DNA of 31,780 nt from assembly GCA_041178405.1 (NCBI GenBank), contig JBEGVK010000084.1, positions 1-31,780 of the forward strand, read 5' to 3'. Below the pieces are notes generated by a model that was given only the letters and a program-made list of their open reading frames with translations, had not been told where the DNA came from and made no database searches. The number at the start of each line of letters is the position of its first letter. The first letter of the stretch is position 1. Position numbers and translations under genes: made by a program. The DNA comes from UBA668 sp041178405. GTDB lineage: Bacteria; Actinomycetota; Acidimicrobiia; Acidimicrobiales; Ilumatobacteraceae. This document shows positions 15,619-23,770 of the stretch, piece after piece.

Positions 15619-17141
15619 CGTTCCGCCTGCCCGGCCGAGGCACCATCGGCGCCGTGGCAGCGGGCCTGCTGGTAGCGCTGTCGCTGCCACCGTGGGGGTT
15701 CTGGCCCCTCGGCATCATCGGCGTGGCGATCTTCGAGTCGTCGATCGGGGCGACGCCCAGTCGCGCCGAGCGACTGCGGCGCGGCTGGCTGTTCGGTGCC
15801 ACCTGGCTCTACCTCGGCATGTGCTGGATGTGGTTCCTCACCGTCCCCGGCTATCTCATCGCCGCTGCACTGTTCGCCGCACTGCATGCGGTCGCCGCGC
15901 TCGCAGCACCCACCGGCCGATGGCGCGTCATCGGACGGCCGGCAGCGCACACGCTCGCCGAGGCCCTCCGATTCTCACTCCCCTTCGGTGGCGTGCCGCT
16001 CGCCAGCCTGCCCATCGGCCAGGCGTCGTCCCCGTTCGCCGGCATCGCCGGTGTCGGAGGCGTGATCCTGCTGACCTGGTTCGTGTTCCAGGCAGGCTTC
16101 GCCCTTGCCGGACCCTCGCCGTTCGTCCCGCGACTGGCCCGGGCACGCGGCGTCACCGCAGCACCCGAGTGGCTCGGCGTGGCTGCGCTCGGTGTCGCCG
16201 TGTCCGCCTGGGCTGTGACACCGCTCGCCGACAGTGGCGTACGCGACACCGGACCAACACTGCGCATCGCCGTGGTGCAGGGCGGTGGCGAGCAGGGCAC
16301 CCGGGCGATCTACACCTCGTCGGAAGAAGTGCTGCAGCGGCATCTCGACGCGACCGGCGACCTCTCGCCGGGCGACGCTGATCTCGTGCTGTGGCCGGAG
16401 AACGTCATCGACGTCGACGACATGCCGTTCGAGCAGAGCACTGCCCACGAGGCGATCGCCGCTGAAGCGGCGCGCCTTGGGGTGCCGTTCGCTGTCGGCG
16501 TCACCGAGGACAGCGCCGACGGCACCGCATTTCTCAATGCCCAGGTGGTGGTGTCGCCGTCCGGCGAGTCGGTGAGTCGCTACGAGAAGGTCAGGCGCGT
16601 TCCATTCGGCGAGTACATGCCGCTGCGCAGCGCGCTCGATGCCCTCGGCGCGCCGGTCGACCTGGTTCCTCGCGACGCTGTCGCCGGAACCGGCCCGGCG
16701 GTCATCGACCTGCCGGACGGCACCCGCCTGGCCGTCGTGATCTCCTGGGAGGTCTTCTTCGGCGGACGCGCCAACGAAGGCATCGAGCGCGGTGCCTCGC
16801 TCATCGTCAACCCCACCAACGGCAGCAGTTACACGTGGACGGTGCTGCAGGGCCAGCAGATCGCTTCGTCAGTGCTGCGCGCCAGGGAGCAGGGACGCTG
16901 GGTCGTGCAGGCCGCGCCGACCGGCTTCAGCGCCTTCGTCTCACCGGGCGGCGACGTGCTGCAGCGGACCGGTGTGAGCGAGCGAGCGGTGATCATCGGC
17001 GACGTCGTGCTCCGCGAGGGCCGCACCTGGTACTCGCATACCGGTGACGCCCCATGGCTCGCAGCAGCGGCAGTGGTGCTTGCGGTCGCAGTGTGGCGCT
17101 CGAGACGCGAGACGCGCGCCTCGGCCACGCAGTCAGGCTGA
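15615..17141 (+). CDS. lnt: Apolipoprotein N-acyltransferase
   Basis: A 508-residue protein with hydrophobic N-terminal segments (roughly 11-40, 60-100, 140-165, 186-205), a nitrilase-like domain (215-470) and a last membrane helix at about 481-494. It transfers a fatty acid to the N-terminal cysteine of diacylated lipoproteins. Of the catalytic triad defined in E. coli (Glu267, Lys335, Cys387), Glu262 (WPEN) and Lys325 (YEKVR) are present, but the nucleophile position is Ser377 in VVISWEV. The codon is TCC at 16743-16745. Flanking residues, including Glu379, align well, so the substitution is not an alignment slip. Serine variants may occur in other actinobacteria; I cannot check. The ATGA overlap with the lipoprotein sortase gene suggests joint expression. 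Confidence 0.88.
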   Translation: MTFRLPGRGTIGAVAAGLLVALSLPPWGFWPLGIIGVAIFESSIGATPSRAERLRRGWLFGATWLYLGMCWMWFLTVPGYLIAAALFAALHAVAALAAPTGRWRVIGRPAAHTLAEALRFSLPFGGVPLASLPIGQASSPFAGIAGVGGVILLTWFVFQAGFALAGPSPFVPRLARARGVTAAPEWLGVAALGVAVSAWAVTPLADSGVRDTGPTLRIAVVQGGGEQGTRAIYTSSEEVLQRHLDATGDLSPGDADLVLWPENVIDVDDMPFEQSTAHEAIAAEAARLGVPFAVGVTEDSADGTAFLNAQVVVSPSGESVSRYEKVRRVPFGEYMPLRSALDALGAPVDLVPRDAVAGTGPAVIDLPDGTRLAVVISWEVFFGGRANEGIERGASLIVNPTNGSSYTWTVLQGQQIASSVLRAREQGRWVVQAAPTGFSAFVSPGGDVLQRTGVSERAVIIGDVVLREGRTWYSHTGDAPWLAAAAVVLAVAVWRSRRETRASATQSG

Positions 17142-17142
17142 C
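17132..17142. repeat. Palindrome at convergent stop codons
   Basis: GTCAG-g-CTGAC holds the stop codons of lnt (plus) and the hydroxyacid dehydrogenase gene (minus), whose coding regions overlap by nine bases. It is too short to be a strong terminator but repeats the pattern seen at 8452-8466. Confidence 0.5.
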
Positions 17143-18110
17143 GGCACCGGAATGGGCGTCGGCGGCGTGGTGCCGCCCAGCACCGCAGCCACATTCCGTG
17201 CCGCCAGGGTCGCCATGGCGCTACGAGTCTCGATGGTGGCGGATCCAAGGTGCGGGATCAGCACCGCCTGCTCGCACTCGAGCAGTCCGGGATGCACGGT
17301 GGGTTCGTGCTCGAACACATCAAGGCCCGCGCCGGCGATGATGCCGGTGCGCAGCGCATCGACGAGCGCCGCTTCGTCGACGATCGGACCCCGGGCAGTA
17401 TTGACGAGGTGTGCCGAGCGCTTCATTCGGCCCAGTTCGGTGGCGCCGATGAGATGGTGTGTCGCCGGGCTGTACGGGCAGTTGAGGCTCACGACATCGC
17501 TCGACGCGAGCAGTTCGTCCTGCGACATGAACACCGCACCGAGGTCGGCTTCGATCGATGCCTCAACGGGCTTTCGGTTCGCATAGGCGATTGTCATGCC
17601 GAACGCACGTGCCCTGCGGGCGAGCGCCTGGCCGATGTCGCCCATGCCGATGATGCCGAGCTGCTGCCCCTGGATTCCCGTACCGAGCATGTAGAACATG
17701 CCCCACTGCCACGGCGTGCCGCTGCGGATGACGCGCTCGCCCTCACCGAGCCTGCGGGTGGTCATCAGCACGAGTGCCATGGCGATGTCGGCAGTGGCCT
17801 CGGTGAGCACTCCCGGCGTGTTGGTGGCGGTGATGCCACGACGTGCGCAGGCGGCGACATCGATGTTGTTGTACCCGACGGCGACGTTGGCCACCACCTT
17901 CAGCTGCGGCCCTGCCGCATCGAGGAGAGCATCGTCGACCTTGGTGGTGAGGAGCGTCACCACTGCATCGGCACCTCGCACCATGTCGTGCACCTGGTCG
18001 ACGGACGGCACCTCTGCCGAGTCCCATGCAGACACGTCGCCTGCTTCGCGCAGCATCACGAGCCCGGGCTCGGGGATCCGACCGGTGACAGCGATGCGCG
18101 GCCGGCTCAT
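17133..18110 (-). CDS. D-2-hydroxyacid dehydrogenase, glyoxylate reductase-like
   Basis: A 325-residue NAD(P)-dependent dehydrogenase. The nucleotide-binding motif is GMGDIG (155-160). The catalytic set is Arg240 (NTARGPIVDE), Glu269 (VFEHEP) and His287 (IPHLGSAT). VAVGYNNID at 76-84 is the conserved substrate-binding region. The overall pattern is closest to glyoxylate/hydroxypyruvate reductases, which interconvert 2-oxo acids and D-2-hydroxy acids; substrate remains inferred. The ATG at 18110 is chosen over one five codons upstream because it forms ATGA with the preceding aminotransferase stop. The coupled aminotransferase may make its 2-oxo acid substrate. Its end overlaps lnt convergently. 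Confidence 0.88.
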   Translation of the reverse strand: MSRPRIAVTGRIPEPGLVMLREAGDVSAWDSAEVPSVDQVHDMVRGADAVVTLLTTKVDDALLDAAGPQLKVVANVAVGYNNIDVAACARRGITATNTPGVLTEATADIAMALVLMTTRRLGEGERVIRSGTPWQWGMFYMLGTGIQGQQLGIIGMGDIGQALARRARAFGMTIAYANRKPVEASIEADLGAVFMSQDELLASSDVVSLNCPYSPATHHLIGATELGRMKRSAHLVNTARGPIVDEAALVDALRTGIIAGAGLDVFEHEPTVHPGLLECEQAVLIPHLGSATIETRSAMATLAARNVAAVLGGTTPPTPIPVPSA

Positions 18111-19303
18111 GCCGACTCGATCCATCGACGCAGTCCCGAGAGTCCCTCATGAATGTCGTCGACCGAGAGCCCGCTGTACGCAAAGCGGACGAAGAACTCC
18201 GTCTCGCCGGGCTGCGGCCGGCCGAAGTGCAGCCGCGTGCAGAACGACACGCCCGTGTTGTGCAGCGCTGCCGTCGCGAACGACGCAAGGTCGCCATATC
18301 CCATCCGGGCCATCACGTCGGTGACCTTCGGAAACAGGTAGAAGGTCGACTCGGGCTTCGGGCACACCAGGCCGTCGATCTGGACGAGCTCGCCCCACGC
18401 CGCATCGCGGCGGCGCTGCAGTTCGGCGAGGATCGCCTTCGGGCCATCCTGCGAACCGGTGATGCCCTCGACGCCGGCAGCCTGCACGAAGTGCGTGGTG
18501 CAGCTCTCGTCGTTGGTGTTCAGCTTGGCAATGCTCTCGGCGATGGCCGTCGGGCCGATTGCCGCACCGAGACGCCAACCCGTCATCGCGAACTTCTTCG
18601 AGAATGTGTAGAGGATGACAGTTCGGTCGTACATCCCCGGCAGCGCTGCGATCGACGTGCTCTCGCCCGAGTAGCGCATCTCGTAGTAGGCCTCGTCGGC
18701 GAGCACCCACAGGTCGTGCTCGATCGCGATGTCGGCGATCGCCTGCATCTCGTCCGGCGTGCTCTCGCATCCGAGCGGGTTCTGCAGGTTGTTGTAGACA
18801 ATCGCGCGGGTGCGCGGCGTGATGCGACTGCGCAAGTGGTCGAGGTCGATCGCGAAGCCCTTGTCGGTCTGGTGGTACCGGTAGGCGAGTGCCTCGCCCC
18901 CGTAGTACTCGATCATGCTCTCGTAGATCGGGTAGCCGGGGTTCGGGTACAGCACGCTGTCGCCCGGATTCATCACCGACTGGATGAACTTGCCGATCAC
19001 CGGCTTGCCGCCCGGCTGCACCACGACATTCGCCGGCGAGTACGGCAGGCCGCGTCGGCTGCCGACGTCGGCGGCGAGCGCCTCGCGCAGCGGAGCGATG
19101 CCTGCGGCAGCGCAGTAGCCGGTCTTGCCCTCGGCAATCGCCCTGTCCATCGCCGCCACCACGTTGGCCGGCGTGGGCAGGTTGATGTCGCCGAGGTGGA
19201 ACGGGTACACCCGGTTCCCCTTCGACGCCCAGTCGGCAGCGGCCAGCGACACCGCAAAGGCGGTCTCCGTGCCGAGATTGCTGAGTCGTTCGGCCAGTGC
19301 CAT
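18107..19303 (-). CDS. Class I/II PLP-dependent aminotransferase
   Basis: A 398-residue fold-type I aminotransferase. The PLP lysine is Lys236 in TFSKKFAMTGWRLG, Asp203 (LADEAYYE) pairs with the pyridine nitrogen, and Asn175 lies in NNLQNPLG, the usual NPTG region with Leu for Thr. The substrate-carboxylate arginine is in FVRFAYSG near the C-terminus. It resembles aspartate/alanine/aromatic aminotransferases, and specificity cannot be read. The ATG at 19303 has GAGGGG about six bases upstream, one of the few clear Shine-Dalgarno sequences here. A TACGCT -10 candidate (19339-19344, minus) gives a leader of about 30 bases. The stop overlaps the dehydrogenase start, so an amino acid to 2-oxo acid to hydroxy acid route is plausible. 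Confidence 0.88.
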   Translation of the reverse strand: MALAERLSNLGTETAFAVSLAAADWASKGNRVYPFHLGDINLPTPANVVAAMDRAIAEGKTGYCAAAGIAPLREALAADVGSRRGLPYSPANVVVQPGGKPVIGKFIQSVMNPGDSVLYPNPGYPIYESMIEYYGGEALAYRYHQTDKGFAIDLDHLRSRITPRTRAIVYNNLQNPLGCESTPDEMQAIADIAIEHDLWVLADEAYYEMRYSGESTSIAALPGMYDRTVILYTFSKKFAMTGWRLGAAIGPTAIAESIAKLNTNDESCTTHFVQAAGVEGITGSQDGPKAILAELQRRRDAAWGELVQIDGLVCPKPESTFYLFPKVTDVMARMGYGDLASFATAALHNTGVSFCTRLHFGRPQPGETEFFVRFAYSGLSVDDIHEGLSGLRRWIESA

Positions 19304-19338
19304 GTTCGTCCCCTCTGCATCCCCGTGGTGCGGGCGAC

Positions 19339-19344
19339 AGCGTA
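19339..19344 (-). promoter_or_regulatory. Possible -10 box of the aminotransferase operon
   Basis: Minus-strand TACGCT, 35 bases before the ATG at 19303, with a GAGGGG Shine-Dalgarno between. The rest of the 19304-19425 gap shows nothing recognisable. Confidence 0.35.
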
Positions 19345-19425
19345 GCCGCAGTCGCTGGGTCGTTTCGCATGCCGGAACAGGCCCGCATCGTGGAACGGCG
19401 GCCCGTGGCCGTCGCCCGTCAGGTG

Positions 19426-19863
19426 TCAGGTCTCGAGCAGCACCGTCACCGGGCCGTCGTTGTCGATCGAGACGAGCATGTCGGTGCGGAAGCGGCCCGT
19501 CGCCACGGTCGCACCGAGGGTGCGGAGGTGCTCCACCACCACCGTGACGAGCGGCTCGGCATGCTCGGGACGTGCGGCTGCGATCCAACTGGGGCGGCGT
19601 CCGGCGCTCGTGTCGCCGTACAGCGTGAACTGGCTCACGACCAGCACCTCGCGCGAGGTGTCGGCCACCGAGCGGTTCATCACCCCGTCGTCATCGTCCA
19701 TCACGCGCAGGTGCCAGATCTTCTCGGCCAGCCGACGCGCGCTGGCCTCGTCGTCGTCGTGGGTGACGCCGACCAGCACGCACAGTCCGTGGCCGATCGA
19801 ACCCACCGTCTCGCCCGCGACCGTCACCTCTGCACGCACCACGCGCTGTACCAGACCTCGCAT
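19426..19863 (-). CDS. dtd: D-aminoacyl-tRNA deacylase
   Basis: A 145-residue protein of the usual DTD length. It hydrolyses D-amino acids, and misloaded glycine, from tRNA in the cytoplasm as translation proofreading. Signature motifs are SQFTLYGD (77-84) with AGRRPSW after it, and the Gly-cisPro motif NDGPVT (135-140) that excludes L-amino acids. The N-terminus MRGLVQRV matches the family (usually MRAVVQRV), which fixes the start at 19863. A TAGCAT box 8 bases upstream makes it a leaderless-type gene. It is divergent from the aldose epimerase gene with only 24 bases between start codons. Confidence 0.93.
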   Translation of the reverse strand: MRGLVQRVVRAEVTVAGETVGSIGHGLCVLVGVTHDDDEASARRLAEKIWHLRVMDDDDGVMNRSVADTSREVLVVSQFTLYGDTSAGRRPSWIAAARPEHAEPLVTVVVEHLRTLGATVATGRFRTDMLVSIDNDGPVTVLLET

Positions 19864-19871
19864 GGCGCCAG

Positions 19872-19881
19872 ATGCTAGAGA
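19872..19881. promoter_or_regulatory. Overlapping divergent -10 boxes of dtd and the epimerase gene
   Basis: On the minus strand TAGCAT (19877-19872) is followed by 8 bases and the dtd ATG. On the plus strand TAGAGA (19876-19881) is followed by 6 bases and the epimerase ATG. The hexamers share positions 19876-19877, so both promoters probably cannot be open at once. Confidence 0.5.
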
Positions 19882-19887
19882 ACGGGG

Positions 19888-20700
19888 ATGGCACGAGAGC
19901 TCGTCCACGACCTCGAGGCAGGCGACGCCAGGGCGTCGGTGCACCCCGAACGCGGCGGCCGTCTCGGGAGCCTCGAGGTGCACGGTCACCGTCTCCTCCG
20001 CGATGATGCCTCGCCGTCATCGATGCTCTGGGGCTGCTACCCCATGGCACCGTGGGCCGGGCGCATCCGACACGGCGCATTCGAATTCGACGGCCATCGC
20101 TATCAGCTGCCGATCGATGCCCCACCGCACGCCATTCACGGCACTGCGCACCTCGCCCGATGGGAGGTCGTCGACGCCGGCAGGGACCACTGCGAACTGC
20201 GCTGCGACCTCGACTGGCCATTCGGCGGCATCGCCCACCAGCACCTCGTCATGCGACCCGACGGCATCGTGCTGCTGCTCGCCGTGGTCGCGACCTCGCA
20301 GCGGATGCCGGCCGCGCTCGGCTGGCACCCCTGCTTCAGGCCACCGACGTCGGCCACACTCGATGTCGAGTTCATGTACCGACGCGACGCCGAGGGCATC
20401 CCCACCGGTGAGATCGTGAACGCACCGCCGCCGCCGTGGGACGACTGCTTCACCGCACCTCGCACACCGCCCCTGCTGCACTACGCCGCCGACGGCCAAC
20501 GCCCGCCGATCGATGTGCGCCTCGACAGCGACTGCGACCACTGGGTCGTGTTCAACGAGCTCCCCGACGCCCTCTGCGTCGAACCCCAGAGCGCTCCGCC
20601 CGATGCCCACAATCTGGGCAGCGCAGCAGTCCTCGAGCCCGGCGAGATGCTGCAGCGGCGGTTCGAGATCTCGTGGCAGCGCCCGCCTACCGACCGGTAA
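19888..20700 (+). CDS. Aldose 1-epimerase family protein
   Basis: A 270-residue galactose-mutarotase-like beta-sandwich protein. Seen are the sugar-binding MAPWAGRIRHG (52-62), the His-containing HAIHGT (81-86), the second histidine in GWHPCF (144-149) and the catalytic glutamate in CVEPQSAP. These enzymes interconvert alpha and beta anomers of free aldoses or act on related sugar phosphates; the exact sugar is unknown. Length is somewhat short compared with GalM but normal for the YihR/YeaD-like branch. A leaderless-type promoter serves it, and the glycosyltransferase gene follows after 25 bases with its own -10. Proximity to the glycan-type operon may be functional. Confidence 0.85.
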   Translation: MARELVHDLEAGDARASVHPERGGRLGSLEVHGHRLLRDDASPSSMLWGCYPMAPWAGRIRHGAFEFDGHRYQLPIDAPPHAIHGTAHLARWEVVDAGRDHCELRCDLDWPFGGIAHQHLVMRPDGIVLLLAVVATSQRMPAALGWHPCFRPPTSATLDVEFMYRRDAEGIPTGEIVNAPPPPWDDCFTAPRTPPLLHYAADGQRPPIDVRLDSDCDHWVVFNELPDALCVEPQSAPPDAHNLGSAAVLEPGEMLQRRFEISWQRPPTDR

Positions 20701-20711
20701 CCACCTGCCAG

Positions 20712-20717
20712 TAGGGT
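20712..20717 (+). promoter_or_regulatory. -10 box of the GT4 operon
   Basis: TAGGGT followed by 8 bases and the ATG at 20726. It begins 12 bases after the epimerase stop codon, so the GT4 operon probably has its own promoter. Confidence 0.55.
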
Positions 20718-20725
20718 GGCGTCCC

Positions 20726-22030
20726 ATGCCAGCAATTCGGGCCACCGGCCTCCCGGCGGATGCCCCGCTGACACTCGCCTACCTCACGTACCGCGGCAAG
20801 CCACACGTCGGCGGACAGGGCGTCTACACGAGACACCTCACCAAGGCCCTCGTCGACCTCGGCCACACGGTCGAGGTATTCGGCGGACAGCCGTACCCGG
20901 TGCTCGACGAGCGCATCCAGATGCATCGCATGCCGAGCCTCGACCTCTGGAACGACCACTACCCCGGCCGGTTCCCGGCCTACTGGGAGATCAAGTCGGC
21001 CGGCGACGTCGCCGAGGTGGCGTGCCACCTGAAGGGCACCTTCGGCGAGCCGCTCGGCTTCAGCGTGCGGATCTGGCAGGAGCTGCGCCGCCGCCAGCGG
21101 GAGTTCGATCTCGTGCACGACAACCAGTGCCTTGGCTACGGAATCCTCGGCGTCGAGCGGATGATGCCCACCGTTGTCACCCTCCACCATCCCATCACCC
21201 GTGACCGCGCACTCGAGATGGACCACGCGCCGACCTGGTGGAAGAAGCGCAGCATCGGCCGCTGGTACGGCTTCGTGAAGATGCAGGGCAGGGTCGCCAG
21301 CCGGATGCCGCGGGTCGTCGTGGTCAGCGAGAACAGCATCAAGGACATCCACGCCGACATGGGGGTGAGCCTCGACAGGATGCGGCTCGTGCCGGTCGGC
21401 GTCGATCCCGACCTGTTCACGCCGAAGCCGCACATCGCCCGGCAGCCGGGTCGGCTCATCACCACTGCGTCGGCCGACGTGGCACTGAAGGGCCTTGCAT
21501 ACCTGCTCGAGGCGATGGCCAAGCTCCGCACCGAGCGCGAGGTGCGGCTCACCATCATCGGCAAGCCCCGCGCCGGTGCCAGCGCCGACCTCATCGACCG
21601 GCTCGGCCTGCGTCCGCACATCGACTTCGTCTCCGGCGTGCCCGACGAGCGCATCGTCGAGCTCTACGCCGAGGCCGAGCTCGCCGTCGTGCCGAGCCTC
21701 TACGAGGGCTTCAGCCTTCCTGCGATCGAGGCGATGTCAACGGGCATCTGCCTCGTCGCCACCGATGGCGGCGCCCTGCCCGAGGTCACCGGCACCGACG
21801 GCGACACCGTGCTGCAGTGCAAGGCGGGCGACGTCGACTCACTGGTGGGTGCGCTCCGCAGGGGCCTCGACGACGCCGAGCTGCGAGCCAGGGTCGGCGC
21901 TGCCGGCCGACAGCGGGTCGTCGAGCGCTGGAGCTGGCGCCACTGTGCCCAGCTCACCGTCGACCAGTACCGCGAAGTGCTCTCGATGCCCCACAACGTC
22001 GAGAAGCTCCGCCGCAACGGCCGGCTCTGA
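20726..22030 (+). CDS. GT4-family glycosyltransferase
   Basis: A 434-residue GT-B fold enzyme. The N-terminal domain starts with LAYLTYRGKPHVGGQGVY, the glycine-rich acceptor loop of GT4 enzymes. The C-terminal domain has Lys255 in VALKGL and the nucleotide-sugar motif EGFSLPAIE with EX7E glutamates 327 and 335. It is a retaining transferase using an NDP-sugar, probably cytosolic or membrane-associated; the acceptor is not readable. The start is set by the TAGGGT box. A methyltransferase gene follows after 12 bases and then the toroid protein gene, so it opens a probable operon. The C-terminal tail (HNVEKLRRNGR) is basic and could aid membrane association. Confidence 0.9.
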   Translation: MPAIRATGLPADAPLTLAYLTYRGKPHVGGQGVYTRHLTKALVDLGHTVEVFGGQPYPVLDERIQMHRMPSLDLWNDHYPGRFPAYWEIKSAGDVAEVACHLKGTFGEPLGFSVRIWQELRRRQREFDLVHDNQCLGYGILGVERMMPTVVTLHHPITRDRALEMDHAPTWWKKRSIGRWYGFVKMQGRVASRMPRVVVVSENSIKDIHADMGVSLDRMRLVPVGVDPDLFTPKPHIARQPGRLITTASADVALKGLAYLLEAMAKLRTEREVRLTIIGKPRAGASADLIDRLGLRPHIDFVSGVPDERIVELYAEAELAVVPSLYEGFSLPAIEAMSTGICLVATDGGALPEVTGTDGDTVLQCKAGDVDSLVGALRRGLDDAELRARVGAAGRQRVVERWSWRHCAQLTVDQYREVLSMPHNVEKLRRNGRL

Positions 22031-22042
22031 CCCGAACCCGAC

Positions 22043-22765
22043 ATGCTCACCATTCGATTCGACCGACTCGGCGTCCGCCAGGGCGACCTCGTGCTCGATG
22101 CCGGTGCCGGCTTCGGACGGCACGCCTTCGAACTCGCCCGCCGTGGCGCCGACGTCGTCGCACTCGACTACGCGGCCGACGAGGTCACCGCGACACGTGG
22201 CACCTTCGGGGCGATGGTCGAGGCCGGCGAGATCCCGGTCGAACGCTATGTCGGCGTGCTGCAGGGTGATGCCACCCGCCTACCGTTCGCCGACGCGTCG
22301 TTCGACAGGGTGATCACGAGCGAGGTGCTCGAGCACATCCAGCACGACGTCGATGCCATCGGCGAACTCGCCCGCGTGCTGCGGCCCGGCGGCACCTTTG
22401 CCGCCACCGTTCCCGCCTGGCTTCCCGAGAAGGTGAACTGGATGCTCAGCGACGAGTATCACGCTCCGAAGGCGACGGGTGGCCACGTTCGCATCTACAG
22501 CGCCACCGAACTGCGCGCCAAGCTCCGCACGGCCGGGCTGCGGGTCATCGGCTCTCACCGCGCCCATGCGCTGCACTCGCCGTACTGGTGGCTGCGCTGC
22601 GCCGTCGGCCCGCGCAACGAGCACCATCCGCTCGTACGCCGCTACCGGCAGCTCCTCGAGTGGGAGATCACCCGCCAGCCGGCGGCACTGCAGCTCGTCG
22701 AGCGTGTCGCCTCGCCAGCGCTCGGCAAGAGCTACGTCGTCTATGCGGTGAAGGCAGCCGGATGA
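22043..22765 (+). CDS. Class I SAM-dependent methyltransferase
   Basis: A 240-residue methyltransferase of the UbiE/Methyltransf_11 type. The SAM-binding motif I is VLDAGAGFGRHAFELA (18-33), the acidic motif II residue is Asp42 (VVALDY), and FDRVITSEVLEHI follows as motif IV/V. The C-terminal third (about 160-240) is rich in Trp, Arg and His and may bind the acceptor. It could methylate a sugar or glycolipid made by the preceding glycosyltransferase; this is inferred from the operon only. There is no Shine-Dalgarno before the ATG, and the 12-base spacing to the upstream stop suggests re-initiation. ATGA overlaps the next gene. Confidence 0.88.
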   Translation: MLTIRFDRLGVRQGDLVLDAGAGFGRHAFELARRGADVVALDYAADEVTATRGTFGAMVEAGEIPVERYVGVLQGDATRLPFADASFDRVITSEVLEHIQHDVDAIGELARVLRPGGTFAATVPAWLPEKVNWMLSDEYHAPKATGGHVRIYSATELRAKLRTAGLRVIGSHRAHALHSPYWWLRCAVGPRNEHHPLVRRYRQLLEWEITRQPAALQLVERVASPALGKSYVVYAVKAAG

Positions 22766-23766
22766 CGACCGTGCCGAGTGTCGACGGTGTCATCACCGCC
22801 GACGAGATACGCCAGACCGCCGAGCACATCGCGTCGCTCCAGCTCCCCACCGGGATGATCCCGTGGTTCCCCGGCGGCCACTGCGACCCGTGGAACCATG
22901 TCGAGACCGCGATGGCCCTCGACACCGCCGGTCTCCACGACCACGCCGCGCACGCTTATGAGTGGCTCGTCGACATCCAGCGGCCCGACGGCAGCTGGTG
23001 GAACTACTACTTTCCCGACGGATCAGTCGAGGAGGCCAAGCTCGACACCAACGTGTGCGCCTATGTGGCCACCGGCGCGTGGCATCACTGGCGACTCACG
23101 CGCAGCGGGGCATTCCTCGATCGCCTGTGGCCCACGGTGCAGCGCTCGCTCGACTGGGTGCTCTCGATGCGGCGCGCCGATGGCAGCGTGCTCTGGGCGT
23201 GCGAAGAGCACGAGCGACCGTGGGACTACGCACTCCTCACCGGCTCGAGCAGCATCGCCCACGCCCTGCGCTGCGGGGTGCGGCTCGCAGAGGCTGCCGG
23301 CGAACCACGGGCCGACTGGGTCGAGGCGGCCGGCCGTCTCGCCGCCCTGGTCGCCGACTCGCCGCACGCATTCGAGCCGAAGGAACGCTGGGCGATGGAC
23401 TGGTACTACCCGGTGCTCGCCGGTTGCCTCACCGGCGAGCGCGCCGTCGCCCGGCTTGCGGCGCAGTGGGACGAGTTCGCCATGGACCAACTCGGCATTC
23501 GCTGCGTGAGCGACGAGTCGTGGGTGACTGCGAGCGAGACGGCCGAGTGCAGCATTGCCCACGCCGTCGTGGGCGACGTCGCCACGGCTGCCGACCTCCT
23601 CCGCTGGACGCGGCCCCACCGACTCGACGACGGCTCGTACCTCACCGGCATCGTCTACCCCTCGGGCGAGACCTTCCCGCCGCACGAGACCAGCGCCTAC
23701 ACCGCAGCCGCCGTCATCCTCGCCGCCGACGCCATCGGCGGAGGGGGCGTGTTCGTGGCAGCATGA
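22762..23766 (+). CDS. Alpha/alpha-toroid protein (terpenoid cyclase/prenyltransferase-like or glycosidase-like)
   Basis: A 334-residue soluble protein without signal peptide. It is built of repeated helix pairs with QW-like turns: RPDGSWW (74-80), RADGSVLW (138-145) and LDDGSYL (288-294). This is the alpha/alpha barrel shared by squalene cyclases, protein prenyltransferases and several glycosidase families. Conserved-looking acidic and aromatic residues cluster at PWNHVE (43-48), LDTN (94-97), ERPWDY (151-156), MDWYY (212-216) and the ETAEC segment (259-263). No DXDD cyclase motif is seen. Genes like this are often labelled prenyltransferase, but in an operon with a glycosyltransferase a carbohydrate-active role is at least as likely. 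I do not assign a function. It overlaps the methyltransferase gene by ATGA. Confidence 0.7.
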   Translation: MTTVPSVDGVITADEIRQTAEHIASLQLPTGMIPWFPGGHCDPWNHVETAMALDTAGLHDHAAHAYEWLVDIQRPDGSWWNYYFPDGSVEEAKLDTNVCAYVATGAWHHWRLTRSGAFLDRLWPTVQRSLDWVLSMRRADGSVLWACEEHERPWDYALLTGSSSIAHALRCGVRLAEAAGEPRADWVEAAGRLAALVADSPHAFEPKERWAMDWYYPVLAGCLTGERAVARLAAQWDEFAMDQLGIRCVSDESWVTASETAECSIAHAVVGDVATAADLLRWTRPHRLDDGSYLTGIVYPSGETFPPHETSAYTAAAVILAADAIGGGGVFVAA

Positions 23767-23770
23767 CGAC

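Noticed and set aside
19304..19588. N-terminal extension of the aminotransferase
   Set aside because: The upstream residues are Arg-rich with no family similarity, and a good GAGGGG site precedes the ATG at 19303.
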